Source: Steromphala cineraria | Taxonomy: Eukaryota; Mollusca; Gastropoda; Trochida; Trochidae | Direction of reading: 5' to 3' | Length of the DNA stretch: 64,000 bases | Assembly: GCA_916613615.1 (NCBI GenBank) | Contig: OU744724.1 | Span: forward strand, 58,356,898-58,420,897 | Translations under genes and position numbers: made by a program | The notes under the pieces: model-generated | Databases searched by the model: none | What the model was told of the DNA's origin: nothing | The model's input: the letters and a program-made list of their open reading frames with translations, nothing else | In this document: in pieces, positions 48,720 through 61,732 of the stretch | Layout: every line of letters starts with the position of its first letter | Position numbering within the stretch: the stretch's first letter is position 1

Positions 48720-48965
48720 ACATAGCTGTATGTAGCTTCACATAGATAGTTTTACATTCATAGCTTCGCATGATATGCTTCAAATTCAAAGTGTCACATA
48801 TACATCTTCACTGACATATATTCACATAACTAGCATAGCTTTACATATTTTTCTTCACATACATGGCTTCACATACATTATATATATCTTCACATACATA
48901 GCTTCACACATACAGAGCTTTACATACATACCTTCACATACATAGCTTCACTCATAAACATACAG
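48720..48965. repeat. Degenerate CTTCACATACATAG repeat
   Basis: About fifteen imperfect units of TAGCTTCACATACA occur, with ATATAT insertions. Confidence 0.8.
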
Positions 48966-49220
48966 CAGTACTCAGGTCAGAAACGAATGCGAGACACGAG
49001 TGATAAGTTGTATGTCATTTTAATGAGATTCTTTGCAAATTCAGAAATACATGAAACATGAAATACGTTTGATGAAACCAAAGAACTTGACCTTTCCCTT
49101 TGATTGAATAGAATACGTTTAAAACACAACTAATATTGTAATGCATTTGTGTCAAAACATGATATGAAATCTACCTTTAGAAGTAAAGATACTAACAAAG
49201 CTCTTCGTACATATCATATG

Positions 49221-49564
49221 TTAAAGGGGCAGTAGCACGTTTTTAGGGGGAATATAAGGTGATGTCAGGAAAGTGAAAGACAGTGTATTCAAACTAAATG
49301 GAGCAGTAATAATTCAAATATGTAACGTAAAGTTTAGCCATGCGATTCCTTTTTCTTACACAAAATGAATTTAAGGTGTTCACACAAAATGGCCGCCAAT
49401 GGATTTTATGTAAATCTTCATACTTTGTCCTCTTACTATGAATGATTGGCTTGTGTTTTGAGATTTCTGACACTGTCAAAATAATACATTTTACATTAAC
49501 TTACAATTATCAGTGAAAAGTTTGAAATATAAAATTATTCAAAAACGTGCTACTGCCCCTTTAA
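49221..49564 (-). mobile_element. TTAA MITE family 1, intact copy
   Basis: Terminal TTAAAGGGGCAGTAGCACG and CGTGCTACTGCCCCTTTAA with TTAA at both edges. It is about 1 kb from the 48.2 kb copy in the same orientation. The small open frame is kept (49294-49479). Confidence 0.88.
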
Positions 49565-51519
49565 TATGATCAGAGAATTTTACCGAGTTTCTGGAAAACA
49601 GTATTTTATGAAATATGGGAAAGAAGTCCAAGGAACTTTCAAGTTGATATATTATCAACAACAGTATGTGGATTAGAATTATACGATCAACGTTTTTACC
49701 AAAAGTAAGCACGCATAACTAAGAACTAACTACATAGGAAGTACATGAAGGGTAAAACCATTCTTTCAACTCAAATCATAAGTAGCTTGTTTACTGAACT
49801 AATGCTTTAATGGTTTATATCTTAATTCGAATTATTGATCTCAACAAGTATCTTATATAGAGTTAATATCTCTAATCAGGAGTGATGTATATCAAAAAGG
49901 TTCATTCTATTATAAGTATGTATATACTCAACGTAAATCACTTGCTTGTATTCATTTTTATTACCTACGAGGGCGGTCATACCAAGGTTCATATTTTTCA
50001 TATGTTGCCCTAGGGTAAAATATCACGGTTCACTTATGACGTCACAATCTATACGGGCCGGCGGCAGCTAGTCCGCCAATGCTGAGAAGTTGGTTTTTGA
50101 GTATTTTCTTCATTTTTGGAGTACGGTAACTCACAGAATATTATATTCATGCCCATGACATACTATGTTTACGACACTCGTGCCTAAATATCAGTATATC
50201 CCTCGCTCTCGCTCGGGAAATACTAATATTTAGCCACTCGTGTCGTAAAGATAGTATGTCATAGCTGTTATTGCAGCAAACACACACATATACAGAGTGT
50301 TAGTATACATAGATATGTACATATATGTACATACATATAGACCGAAAAGCACGACGTCTAGCATTTCTAATTGAAAGATTACAAGTCATATATCCTTAAC
50401 ATATGAATAACAACTTAAAGGTTTACCTTATGTCTGAGTAACAGACACACAGAGAGAACGGATATTGGCAGTTTCTTGCCCTTTCTTTAGATGAATATTT
50501 GATAGCATATTTACAAGGTGTATATTTATACTAGATATGTGTACATAAAGCCATGGTATGTGCAATTAACATAGTTTATAAGTAGATTTTGAAGAGGGAA
50601 ACAAGTGTCTTCATCAAAATTTTTGTCTCATACATCCTTTCTCATTGTGTACAATAGTGGTAGTGATATGCGTGTAATTATTAATAATAATTTATTAATT
50701 GTAGGTTATCAAACATACTAAAATAGAAATCAATTAAATTGTGATTTTTGTCATATCATGAGTATTTTTACCAACACTTGGTCTTCTTTGATTTAATATA
50801 ACTTTTGCTGACTTTTCCATGTGTATTATCATTTGTCCTACGCCGTTACAACGTGCTTAATATCTTCACCGTCGACAATACGGGCCTAGTTAAAAGAATT
50901 AAAAGATATATCAAGAAAATATGCTAACCAAGTTATTACCACATTTACCCGTATGATTGATCATAAGCATATCTTTTTCATAACCATATCATATTTCCTA
51001 AAGTTATAAACCTAATCTTATCAACACATAAGGTGTTTTCAATCAATCTGCTTAACAGTTATACCCCACTAGGCATAGACAGAAGGGCAATGGTCCAGAA
51101 AATGAAATCATAATATCAATGTGATTATCGGTTATACATAATGTATTTACGAAGAAATCATATATCATACTGTATGACTTCAAATAAACAAATCCGTTAA
51201 ATACTTTCATCATAAAACCACGGATCCAACTAGCGTAACCACCTTTCAAGTACACGGCACATTATAGGAGATATAATATATTGAATAACACGATACTTAT
51301 CGGGGATGTTACATAAAACACCAAGGAAAGGAAGGCACTTGACGTTCAACTTGTGACCAACTTATCCCTATAGTTATAGATCCGATTGCCCCACCGTGTA
51401 GATGTTTATCTGTATAACTAGGAAATAATGCCCAACGCCCAGTGTAGTATCGGCCAGGAAATCTGCACCTTATACTGCACTTGACCCCAAGTCGTCCGCC
51501 TCAAGTAGGGTCAACCAGT
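49565..51519. other. Intergenic, containing the 50.2 kb hairpin
   Basis: No gene is supported. The minus-strand frame at 51052-51255 has no known domain. Confidence 0.45.
50155..50262. repeat. 108-bp hairpin
   Basis: Arms ATGACATACTATG, TTTACGACACTCGTG and CTAAATAT are matched by their complement at 50220-50262 around CCCTCGCTCTCGCTCGGG. Probably a small foldback element; no flanking duplication was identified. Confidence 0.75.
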
Positions 51520-51905
51520 GCGTCGATGGTCAGTGATTTCTTATGTATATTGCCTACTTACTGCATGCTGTTTAAATGAATGATTGAATGAATGAACTTC
51601 AAGTAGGGTCATTACGGCTGTCAGTCATTTGTTATGTATATTGCCGATCTTCTGCATATACATGTAGTTTAAGTGTTTGAATGGATAACTGAATGAATGA
51701 ATGAATGAATGTGTGGTCAACATATACGTCAGTCATTTTTATGAATATTGCCTACTATTAACTATATACTATATATACTATTGTATACTGTGTAAGTATT
51801 TGAATGAATTAATGAATAAAGATATGAATGAATGAATGAATGAAGGGTCAACACGAACTGTTCAGTAATTTCTTATGTATATTGCCTATGTTCTGCTTAC
51901 TGTTT
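51520..51905. repeat. Tandem array, unit about 100-110 bp, with GAAT microsatellites
   Basis: Four units share TTATGTATATTGCC, CTTCTGC, GTTTAA-TG and a (TGAA)n run followed by GGTCAACA. A unit and its microsatellite expanded together. Confidence 0.8.
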
Positions 51906-53792
51906 ACAACAAAGTGATATAAAAAATGGAAATCAAATATCACCCATTTAAAATTTGTCAAATATTTATACTTGATTTTATAGATGAACGTACATGCACC
52001 AAGTTCTCTTAATCTATGAAATCCATTTCAAGAACTCAAAAGATTACATTGTCTTCACATCATAATCGGCGCATGCTTTTCCGCGGGACCTTTTTTCCTC
52101 GCATACGGTTTACCTGATAAAGTAGTGAGAAGTTTTAGCCATATCAAAATGACCGTATGCAACTTCGCTTGAAACGGGACCTGTGAGATGTTTTTCCTCA
52201 GAATTATTCATATAATCTAAAATGAAATAAAAAAAAGTGTAACGATTCCTTTAAAATACATTCATCAACATTATTCAGTCTCATGTGTACGTGAATATTT
52301 ACCCTAGCCAGGTGCACCCACACAACCCAAATCCTCATTGACAATATCAGATTTGCTAGGACGGTTTTTCACAAACCCGATTATACTTCCAGATTTAATC
52401 TCATACATCAACAAGACTTTAAGACTTGTTTGAGGCATATCATATTTAAATCCTTACAAACTGCAGTCAATGGTGTCCTTGCTTGTCAATGCAAGCTCGC
52501 AGACAGAGTTCAGTTGGGTCTATAGTGTACACCAACTCCCACCCTTGTTAGGAGTGCTAGAACCTTAAAGCGGCAATTCATTGAGACCTCACACAGTAAT
52601 CGCACTGTCTGGACAGTGAATAGAGTTTTATATCCAAAACTCGTTAAACTTATGTAATGATAATAATCCATTTGTATCCTTTCTTCCCATGGTATAACAT
52701 TGTTATCCTGCCCTTTTATTCATTCAAAGAGCCCCTTGTGAAATTATTCATGTTTGCATTTTTAAAAAGTCACCGGCAATAACGTCCTATCAGTCATTGC
52801 AGATTTTGAAATGGCCCTAACGTGTGTAATTGTGGGTGAATAAGTCGACTGTTGTCAAATCTTCCAACACCAAAAGGGTAGGGGATATATGTATACTTCA
52901 TTCATGAAAGATATGTTAATAGCATAAGCATGTTTTATTCATAAATAAACATTGATTGATATGCACCTAATGTCAAGTTTTGTCAAAGTCTTCGAATTTT
53001 GTCTACTGTGCATATTACAAAGATTGAGTGTACTCGTGATCAAGGTAAAATTCATGGAAACTACGTTTTGAAATATTTAATGTGTAACACATGTTCTTTG
53101 TTTTTAGGTCATTTTTGACCTGTCATGTTTCTCCTTTAAATCCAAGAAAACAGGTATAACAGTCGTCATAGTCAACCAAATTATATCAAAGGACTTTGCC
53201 CCAAATGCTTTTCTTTCAACTGTGTTACCTTAAGCTTACATCGTGATAACAAATTAAATAACCCCGATGTGATTCTAATTACGCATGCAATGCATGAAAA
53301 AGAACGCGTAACACCTACAAATCATTAAATAATCCTACAGAGGTTATCTATTGTTATGATAAAATGAGTATTACTATTTGTAAATTAGGAAATCCAACAC
53401 CCGTGACAAAACATACCAAGAGATGATCCACCATCGGAATAGCTAAAAGGTTTTAACATATTCAAATTGGTAACAGGGTATTGGATTGAGAAACAATGGT
53501 AATATGGATCCCTCTCTAAATCACTTTATATCCCTTTACAGTAGACACCCATTGTGATCAATCCGAATTAAAGCAAACTATTTGAACTTGACTCTCTTTA
53601 TACATTCACATTCAAAGAAGCCAGGCAGACATGTTGACATACCATTGTCTCCACATTCCAGCCATTGTAGTAGTCGTGTTGATGTAACGGCGGGTGGATG
53701 CCACCACTGAACTGGGTAAGGAGAATATTTAACTCCTAAACCTTCCCCAAACACTGTCCGTCTGACGGGCTCACACACAACACTTTCTGCAT
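51906..53792. other. Intergenic; no supported gene
   Basis: The minus-strand frame at 53578-53835 contains a readable segment (QWWHPPAVTSTRLLQWLECG) with several Cys and a microsatellite-coded start (FVRSFVRSF). No family was recognised, and it may be chance. Confidence 0.35.
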
Positions 53793-53882
53793 ACTGCTTG
53801 AACGAACGAACAAACGAACGAACGAACGCATACAAAAATGAATGAGTGAGTGAGTGAATGAATGAATGAATGAATGAATGAA
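53793..53882. repeat. Compound microsatellite (CGAA)n, (TGAG)n, (TGAA)n
   Basis: Tetranucleotide runs CGAACGAACAAACGAACGAA, TGAGTGAGTGAG and TGAATGAATGAA lie side by side. Confidence 0.92.
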
Positions 53883-54856
53883 CTTAAAGTAGAGTCAATG
53901 AAACACGCACTCGTCAGTGTTTTAAAAAAGAATTTCTGAATATTCTTTTTTAATTATTTGTTAATGTATTTATTACGAAATACAATTCAACTGGATGGGT
54001 TGTTGCTTCAAGAGCTGACGAAAGAAACTTGTTGTTGTTTATTTTATTGAAGAATTTAATTGAGTGATTGCCAGTCATATCATTCACAGTTTGAATCAAA
54101 TTATTTAGATGCACAATACAGAATATTGACCAAATAGAATACGAAATAAAATGACACGAGACGTTGGTTGCACATTGTTTAATTATAGCTAACTGTTGAA
54201 CAACAGTACAACATAAGTTGAATTCCAGGATTGTTAGAAAACAATATTAAGACATTGCGTTTAGAGTTAAAATTATCACTGTGTTTCATAAATGAAGTTT
54301 CGATATTCCTAATTATTGTTGTCCAGTAAACGACAAAATGCAACACCAAAGGAAAAAGGAACTTTTATGATAGACAATTACAGACTCTCCCCAAAGAGTT
54401 GTTATATAGAGCGCTACTGGATACCGCTATGCTGTTGTTTGTAACTTTACGACAGACATTAAGTAACGTTAAACTTTGTTAAAACTTCCGAGAATGCACG
54501 TTACAGATAAGGTCGGGTCTTGGTAAATCTTGTCAACGTGTCATTTGCAAAGCAGGGACTTACAACGTATAAGCAAACTTATGTGGGAGGATTTATTGCA
54601 GCTCGTAATGTGTATAAATATATGTTATTCAGTGAAAACAAAATGATATACAGCCATGGCGGACGCAGAGACTTTAAAAAACACAGGGCATGCAAATAAA
54701 GCAAATTTCTTGCAATCTCATTTAAAAAAGAAAATATATAATGATCCGATTTTAAGGAGAATTGGAATTTTTGTAATAACTGTTCAATATCAAGTATTAT
54801 TCAAAACTTCACCAGAACCACCAACATTTACCTGACAAAGAAAGTATAATTAAGAT

Positions 54857-55775
54857 ATGTCTGTTTATAAGGACTGGATTATTAACCTAAACGAACGCAA
54901 TACGGACAAAAGTAGGTAGATCTTTTTGAGAGGAAATGTAGTATATAAGTAGATATGTCCGTTTATAAGGACTCTATTATTTACCAAGACGAAGGTAATA
55001 GGGACAAAGCACAAACGTAGGTAAATCTTTAATACAGGAAATGTAGTATAAAAGTAGAGACGCCCATTTATAAAGATTGTACTGTTTTGAGCTATAGACG
55101 AAGGTAATATATATAATATGAAAAGAAGAAGTGTAGTATTAAAGTATAAATGTCCGTTTATAGGGACTGTATTATTTACCTAGACGAAGGTAATATGGAC
55201 AAAGCACAAAATAAAATAGATCTTTTATAGAGGAAATATAGTATAAAATTAGAAACGTTCGTTTATAAGGACTGTATTATTTACTAAGACGAACGCAATA
55301 CGGACAAAGCACATAAGTAGGTAGATCTTTTAGAGAGTAAATGTAGTATATAAGTAGATATGTCCGTTAATAAGGACTGTAATATTTACCTAGTCGAAGA
55401 TAAAAAGGAGACAGCACAAACGTAGGTACATAGAACAGGATGTAGTATAAAAGTAGAGACGCCCATTTATAAGTATTGTACTGTTTTGACCGAGACGAAG
55501 GTAATTTGAACAAAGCAGAAATTAGGTAAATCTTTTTTACTTAGCTGTAGTTTCATTGAGAAACTATGTATTGGTGCTGTTTTGGCCTAATATTTATGTT
55601 ATATAGTTATTTGACCAATATCTTAAGAAAAATAAATTTAAAAAAGGTTATATACAGCGTCTCTTTAATAGAAGAATGGTAGTATTTGAGTATACAAGTC
55701 ATGTCCGTTTATAAGGACTGTATAGTGTCATACGGACAAAGCATACCCTAAGATAGATATTTAATAGATCGAGGA
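54857..55775. repeat. Tandem array, unit about 100-105 bp, eight copies
   Basis: Units start near 54857, 54953, 55057, 55147, 55252, 55357, 55456 and 55695 with GATATGTCCGTTTATAAGGA, then CGAAGGTAATA-GGACAAAGC, GTAGGTAGATCTTTT and GAAATGTAGTATAAAAGTAG. About 150 bp of other DNA separates the last two. Copies 3 and 7 share a variant start (GAGACGCCCATTTATAA), suggesting a two-unit duplication step. Confidence 0.92.
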
Positions 55776-55817
55776 AGAATACAGTTGATATAGACGTAAG
55801 CATCACCAAGTATAGCA

Positions 55818-56015
55818 CTACCTAATCAGGAAGGCGTGGGTGTAGGTCAGTAGCCCGGTGGACGAGGTCAGCAGGTGACCCAGAGTCAACACCAGCCAGA
55901 CGTCTGGGTCATCTCTACTAATGGAGGGTGGTAACACCCGGTGCTTATCTGTCTCGTCTCCACAATACCCCGTCTTATGCCGCACTATCACGACACCCTT
56001 ATAAACTGTGGCCAT
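55818..56015 (-). CDS. Possible exon of unrecognised gene (one hydrophobic segment)
   Basis: A 65-codon minus-strand frame, clearly richer in G and C than its surroundings. It reads ATVYKGVVIVRHKTGYCG, then SRDDPDVWLVLTLGHLLTSS and TGLLTYTHAFLIR. The second half could be a membrane helix or an amphipathic segment. Codon choice (CTG, ACC, GAC) is like that of the SLCO exons. A possible acceptor (TTCAAG) lies about 12 bases upstream of the ATG, and ATTAG/GTAGTG at the end could be a donor; both are weak. No family was recognised. Confidence 0.3.
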   Translation of the reverse strand: MATVYKGVVIVRHKTGYCGDETDKHRVLPPSISRDDPDVWLVLTLGHLLTSSTGLLTYTHAFLIR

Positions 56016-56063
56016 CGGGTGGAGACTTGAATTTTAGTTACAATGAGATTGTTAGCGTAGTAA

Positions 56064-56395
56064 GTCTTTTATATATCCTTTTGGATTTTAAGTTACATTG
56101 GGATCATTATCATTTCACAGTCTTTATATATCCTATTGAATTTTAAGTTACAACGTGATCATTATCATATTAAGTCTTTTATATATCCTTTGTATTTTTA
56201 AGTTACATATATGTCATTATCCCATACAGTGTTATATATCCTTTTGAATTTTAAGTTACAATGAGACCGTTACCATATTACTGTCTTTATATAATTATCC
56301 TTTTAAATTTTAAGTTACAATGTGATCATTATCAAAGTAAGTCTTTTATATATCCTTTTGAATTCTAAGTTACACTGGGATCATTAACTGATTTC
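56064..56395. repeat. Tandem array, unit about 55-60 bp, six copies
   Basis: Each unit has CTTTTATATATCCTTTTG, AATTTTAAGTTACA and TGTGATCATTATCA. The divergence is moderate. Confidence 0.9.
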
Positions 56396-57439
56396 AGCCT
56401 TTAATTAAGCCTTTCTCGGTTAGGTACATAGATATGTAGTCATGGATTATCTGGAATTGTTGCATTGTGCACGGAAAAATTGCCTTGCATGACTGAATTT
56501 TATGTTGTTATGCTGTTGTAGTTAATGACTTAATGATTAAAGCCATGAAATGTAAGAAGCTGAACAGTTCTTCCGAGATGACTGACTGAAAGGTTAACGG
56601 GTCCAAATAATGTTTACATTTGTTCAAAATCTGGTGTAGATTGCAACTGAATATTGATAGTATATATTTGATTACACTGCTGCATCAGCGTGACTTTATC
56701 CGTGAAACTTCTATAATACCTTGATATACATAACCAGCAAATCAAATAACTTAGATGTAGCAATAGTGGCATCACCCGGATAAAAGAGATAGTTTTTCAA
56801 GTTACTTTTAATTTCGTTGGATGAAAACTTTATGGGAAGAATAACCAGTCTTCAGTTATACGAAGCATTTTGTTCTATATCAGGGTATTGAAGTAGTGAC
56901 GTGGATAACAGGCTGTTACACAATGGTACAACAACAATTGTTGCCTTAATCCAAATTGATTTCTTAGGGGTCACTGTTTTGTTTTTTTGTTATGAAAAAT
57001 ATCTTTCAGTTTCAATATATGCATATTGTCAAACCTTTATTTCATATTAACAAAATCGACAAAATAAGTCTACCAAAGAAAAAAACATGATTTACAATAT
57101 GACCTCATTATCTGAAGACGTCGTAAAGTTACAACATAGTAAGTCAATGCCGTTGAACATTGCTTAAGAAACACTCAACATGTTTGAAGTGTTATGTTTA
57201 AAGAATGTTTTGAATGATAAACAATTCTTGATCTCTTGTCTTCTGGCTTATCTACTGTAAACCCCTATTTCCAAGTATATCAAAATGTGTAGTACATGTA
57301 TAATTGATATTGGTAACATGTAGGTCATAGTATAAACATAAAAGTAGATATGCATTTATATATATTAAAGATAAACTATTACGAATATGTTTTGATAATA
57401 TTTTATTTCTTCAGATAATTTCAATATGTAGGTAGATGT

Positions 57440-57693
57440 GTAAGTAATGTGTTATATATCGCCTCAGTTCAAGGAGTGAAACACCTCATAACTAAACCCG
57501 ATTATCCGTACAGATATTAATCAGAAACTGCCGGCTGCCATTTTGATGTGAACAATCATTTGCTCTAAGGAAATGCATTCGTGCAGCATTAACGTAAAAT
57601 GGCTTTCGGTTTAAAATTGCTCCTGAGAAACCTTTACTTTCGTTTTCGCAAGATTCCTGTGTTTATCAAAAACATGCTACTGCACCTTTATCA
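57440..57693 (+). mobile_element. TTAA MITE family 1, badly decayed copy
   Basis: The right end is ACATGCTACTGCACCTTTA. Inside are ACACCTCATAACTAA and GCTGCCATTTTGATGTGAAC, as in the family. The left end is lost. Confidence 0.55.
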
Positions 57694-58099
57694 TTAATCC
57701 AGCTTGCAATATAACGGAGGTCAAAGTCACAGTAAGCTTTACAGAAAGACATCAAGGCCACCAATCCGATTTCTTTCATCTTTAGAGAGCGGAAGTTGTG
57801 AAGGAGAAACTCCTTACAGAGTGGCCCAGTACCAGAGCGTAGAAAGAGCGAGCCCTATTACGTAAGAAATGGTGACACAACGGCGCCTATAGTGACAGTG
57901 TATGAGTTCAGAAAGAGTACAAACGTTTTGACTTATGTTAAATGGCAGGTGGGGGGATGTCCAGAAATGTCAAAAAGAAATATTTTGGAGAGGTGTGATT
58001 AAGAGTTCCTCAAGTGGAATGCTTCCTGAAACGGTGTTTTATATATGTCAGTACAATTAATGTTGATTATACGGAAGTATTACGTTGACGGATTTCGGT
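57694..58099. other. Intergenic
   Basis: A GC-richer stretch lies at 57770-57900 without an open frame of note. Confidence 0.4.
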
Positions 58100-58372
58100 T
58101 GTTTACTATGGTTCCTTCCAAAGTTATAGAAAACTTATTTTCTGGTGTTCTTTCTAAAGTTATGCAAACACGTATTTGCTGATGTTCCTTCTAAAGTTAT
58201 GAAAAACGTATTTGCTGTGGTTCTTAAGTTATGAAAACATATTTACTATGGTCACATTTTTGGTGTGGTTCCTTCTGAAGTCATGAACAAAACCTTGTTT
58301 GCTGTTATTCCTTATAAAGTTATCAAAAACCTTCTTGCCATTGTTTCTTCTAAAGTTTTGAAAAATTTGACT
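58100..58372. repeat. Tandem array, unit about 45 bp, six copies
   Basis: Units share GTTCCTTCTAAAGTTATGAA, AAAC and TATTTGCTG. They vary in length. Confidence 0.85.
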
Positions 58373-59175
58373 GTTATAAAACTTTGTTCTTTTATTCATT
58401 TACAATGATATTTTCGAAGAATTCCATGTTATCTATAAAAAGGTAATATGACATGTCACTTTTTACTAAGATGGACAACTTATTAACCCTATCACCTCAA
58501 CAGGTCTAAAAGGACACTTTAGTGAATTTGTGTATGATTTTGTTTGGAGTGTAAGGGTTAGTTTTAAATAACCGTGCTTCATTTTGATGTATAGAAATGC
58601 ACCACCAGTATCTATTACCGTTACCATTTTACATATTGTTACGTTCTGAAGAAATCAGAATATTGGAACATTTGACCTTGCATTGACGTTTCTAACAAGA
58701 AACTACTTCATGTTTTGAATGTAAATATATTTCAAAAAGACCAAGTTGCGCTTGCTTGATAACGCTGGGAGTATCTTCAACGATTTCATGCAATAAAGAA
58801 GTCGATTATCCATAACAATTTGTTCTTGTTCATCAACCAGCTTCTAAAATGCCTCTCAATGATGCAAATATATTTGGTGTACCTTGACTTTTCATTGACA
58901 TTGGTTTTTTTTATATTTATAAGAACAACAACCTCTTCAAAAGGAGTGATCACGGAATTTCCAAATCAATCTCCACCTTTATATTATTTGTTCACAATTA
59001 AATTAGCCACTAATGACGTAAACAAATTTCAAAGTCAATAGTCTTATCAAAATCCTTTGTATATGACCTTGACGGATATCATAAGGTCAACCGCCGAGCC
59101 CAAATTATAAATACAATCATACAACGGTACACTGTTGTAACGAGTATGACATTGATAACATTTCTTTCATTTCAG
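58373..59175. other. Intergenic or intronic, upstream of a possible exon
   Basis: No gene is supported here. Confidence 0.4.
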
Positions 59176-59322
59176 AAGACCTCGAAGCCTCCACTACCTA
59201 GGATAACACAACATCAATGGTGCAGGAATAGAATACCGAAACTAGCCATGACCTTCACCGGAAGTATGGCGGCCGCCATTCCTTCGGTGCTGTTAGTGCT
59301 ATTCAGTGCTACTCTCGTGAAG
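59176..59322 (+). CDS. Possible signal-peptide exon of an unrecognised gene
   Basis: A good acceptor (TTTCTTTCATTTCAG, AG at 59174-59175) and a donor (AAG/GTAAAT from 59323) bound a 147-nt GC-richer segment, open throughout in one frame. ATG at 59248 (GCCATGA) would start MTFTGSMAAAIPSVLLVLFS followed by ATLVK, a typical signal peptide, ending exactly in phase 0. The part before this ATG is open too (KTSKPPLPRITQHQWC), so it may be 5' UTR or coding. No downstream exon was recognised before the window end, so the protein is unknown. GCGGCCGC after the second ATG is unusual in this AT-rich DNA. Confidence 0.45.
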
Positions 59323-61732
59323 GTAAATCAATATCTGAACAAAGGTTTTGTCATATGAACTTAAATTGGTAAACATTAAATTCGTAAATAATGTGAATCA
59401 AAGATAAACGTCGTAATGTGATAACATTTTGGAAACACAAGGAAAGAAAATTCAGTCTTTTGCAAATATTCGAAATCCCTTGCTTCTTTCTTTGTGTTTT
59501 TTAATAAGCAGTGTTTAATGTATTTTTATCCTGTTTACAAAAACAAAATATTCGCTAAGTTATATATCTTCTACATCCCATATCCTCAATTGGTTTTCTA
59601 TTTACATGATTTCAGTCAATAATAAATGTCACTGTTCTCAATGCCTCTTGCTCTATGGGCATATGCATTTTCAAAAAAAAAACAGAGGAAAATTAATTAT
59701 CATATCAATTTGATTTTGTGATTGGACCCAGCAAAAATGAGACGGCCATCATCTTCTTCTATGTTCACCTCCTGGTTATGCTGCCCAACTGTTCAGCAGA
59801 ATCTTCTTTACATATAACTCTAAGGTTTCTTTACAGATTTTGTCATACAGTTACATATTACAAAACAAAACCAAGGACCTAATGTCCTATAGTTTGATAA
59901 CATTATTCGCTTATCTAACGTATCTAAATATACTTTTTAGATTTATAAGTAAGTTATGTTCAAAGGGATTTTATCAATAACCAATTTACCAGTTCTTAAA
60001 ATATCAAATTGCACGTTAATAAAATCACAGTATACATTTCCTGGAAAACTTTCGACATATTCACAAAAGCAATTAACTTGAAAAAAATATACCTACTCTT
60101 CAAGATCTGCCTTTAAAGCTATATTTACTAGACTAAATCCCATATCAGTGTAATCTAATACAAACTCACGAACATGCAAACTCACTGTCTGCGTTAGATA
60201 AACTTAAAAAAAGTTTATGACATGCTGTAGGAGAAATGACGGTAACAACGTATGATTACAAGACTAGCTGACAGAGTTAAGCAGAGCATATGTAACTTCT
60301 CTAGACGCTGGTAGTGTAGATGTTGGTGACTTGATTACAGGTAACTTCAACTCGTTCAGGTGTGACACACCCCCCTTCAATTGGTCTGTGCTGTGATACC
60401 CTCTTTACACGCCCTATAAACTCTATTATATATATTTATCTACCAACCTCGAGCGACTCCAAGCTGAAATGTTTTATTTATGTAACATAGACAGTTTTCA
60501 TGTTTCACGTCATCGTAAAAACGGGTTAAGACGGTGCTGGAAATCTTATGACGAATCTCACCAGTAAGATTGCAAACCATCGTGGCGTCACTAAAGAAGC
60601 CTACTCACAAAAATATGAATAAATGCTTTTGGCGATTATTTCTTAACATGGTAACATTCTGATGCAAACTCTAGTATATAAATTAACTAGCTGTAATCTC
60701 GATAGGTCTCGAATGTTATATTCTGTGTACAATATTCGTCTGGCGAATTTAATTTACTTGTTTTACCTTTTAAAGTGATATTAAACTGCATGAATTGAGG
60801 CAACGCACGTGCAACATGCAACTTCCCGTGTATATATAGTTTTGAGGGTTCATTATCATGCATTGTTGATAGTTTGGAAGTTAATTATGTTTCTTAATAT
60901 GTTGCCAATAAATTTAACCTGTAAAACGGAAAGGCAAATCACAAGTTTTCGACGTTTATTTTTTTATATATTGACTTATAAGTTTAATTCCTATAATTGT
61001 TAAAATAACCAGGGTTTCTCAAACTAGCCCTTGCCTTAGCACCACATACACTATTTAAATTGCCTTTTACAAGTAACATTGTCACTGAAAAACCATTCCC
61101 TTCTTCCGCGAGTCCTGCAGTGGCTTTCAATTTTTGTGATACCAATCTCAAAGTGATATTGTATTTAACTTAAAACATTTTTGATAAATATAAGGCCGAC
61201 TTATTAACGAGCAATGACATAAACCCTATAGCATATATGGGATACTCATATTCCTCTTCAAGTCTATGTTTCTCTTTCAAATTGTTTTGTCAGTAAACAT
61301 TAGTTAACACTGTGGCATTAACAGATCAGGTTTGTATCACGTATCTTTTACCCAGCAATACGACCCGTCATTGTTCACTTAGGGTACAGGCCAAGATCTT
61401 ATTGAAACTAAGTGAGAGGAAAGATTCAGCAAGAATTTCATTGAAACCATGGAGAAATGTGAACAGACCCTATGATAAAACAACTGAGTCAGCGGATGAG
61501 TCACGCCGGTACAAGAACAGTGTATGATATTTCACACTAAACAGTTCCAATAAATCATGTGTTCTTTTTATAAACGACCGTATTACATTACAAACTAATT
61601 CCAACATAATACATAGCAAAGAACTGTGGAAATCTTATCAACACAATACACAGTTAAAAACACACGATACATATACATTTGTCAGCATAACTGGTGATAT
61701 ATACGTTTCCAACGCTGGTGTCAACACAAGAA
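59323..61732. other. Possible intron or intergenic, 2.4 kb
   Basis: No exon recognised. The frame at 61312-61527 has no known domain. Confidence 0.4.

Noticed and set aside
51520..51905. CRISPR-like direct repeats here and in other arrays
   Set aside because: The units are contiguous tandem repeats with drifting length and no constant repeat/unique spacer pattern, and the DNA is eukaryotic.
53578..53835. 85-codon minus-strand frame
   Set aside because: Its start is coded by a microsatellite and the remainder matches no family I recognise; kept only as a note in the intergenic entry.
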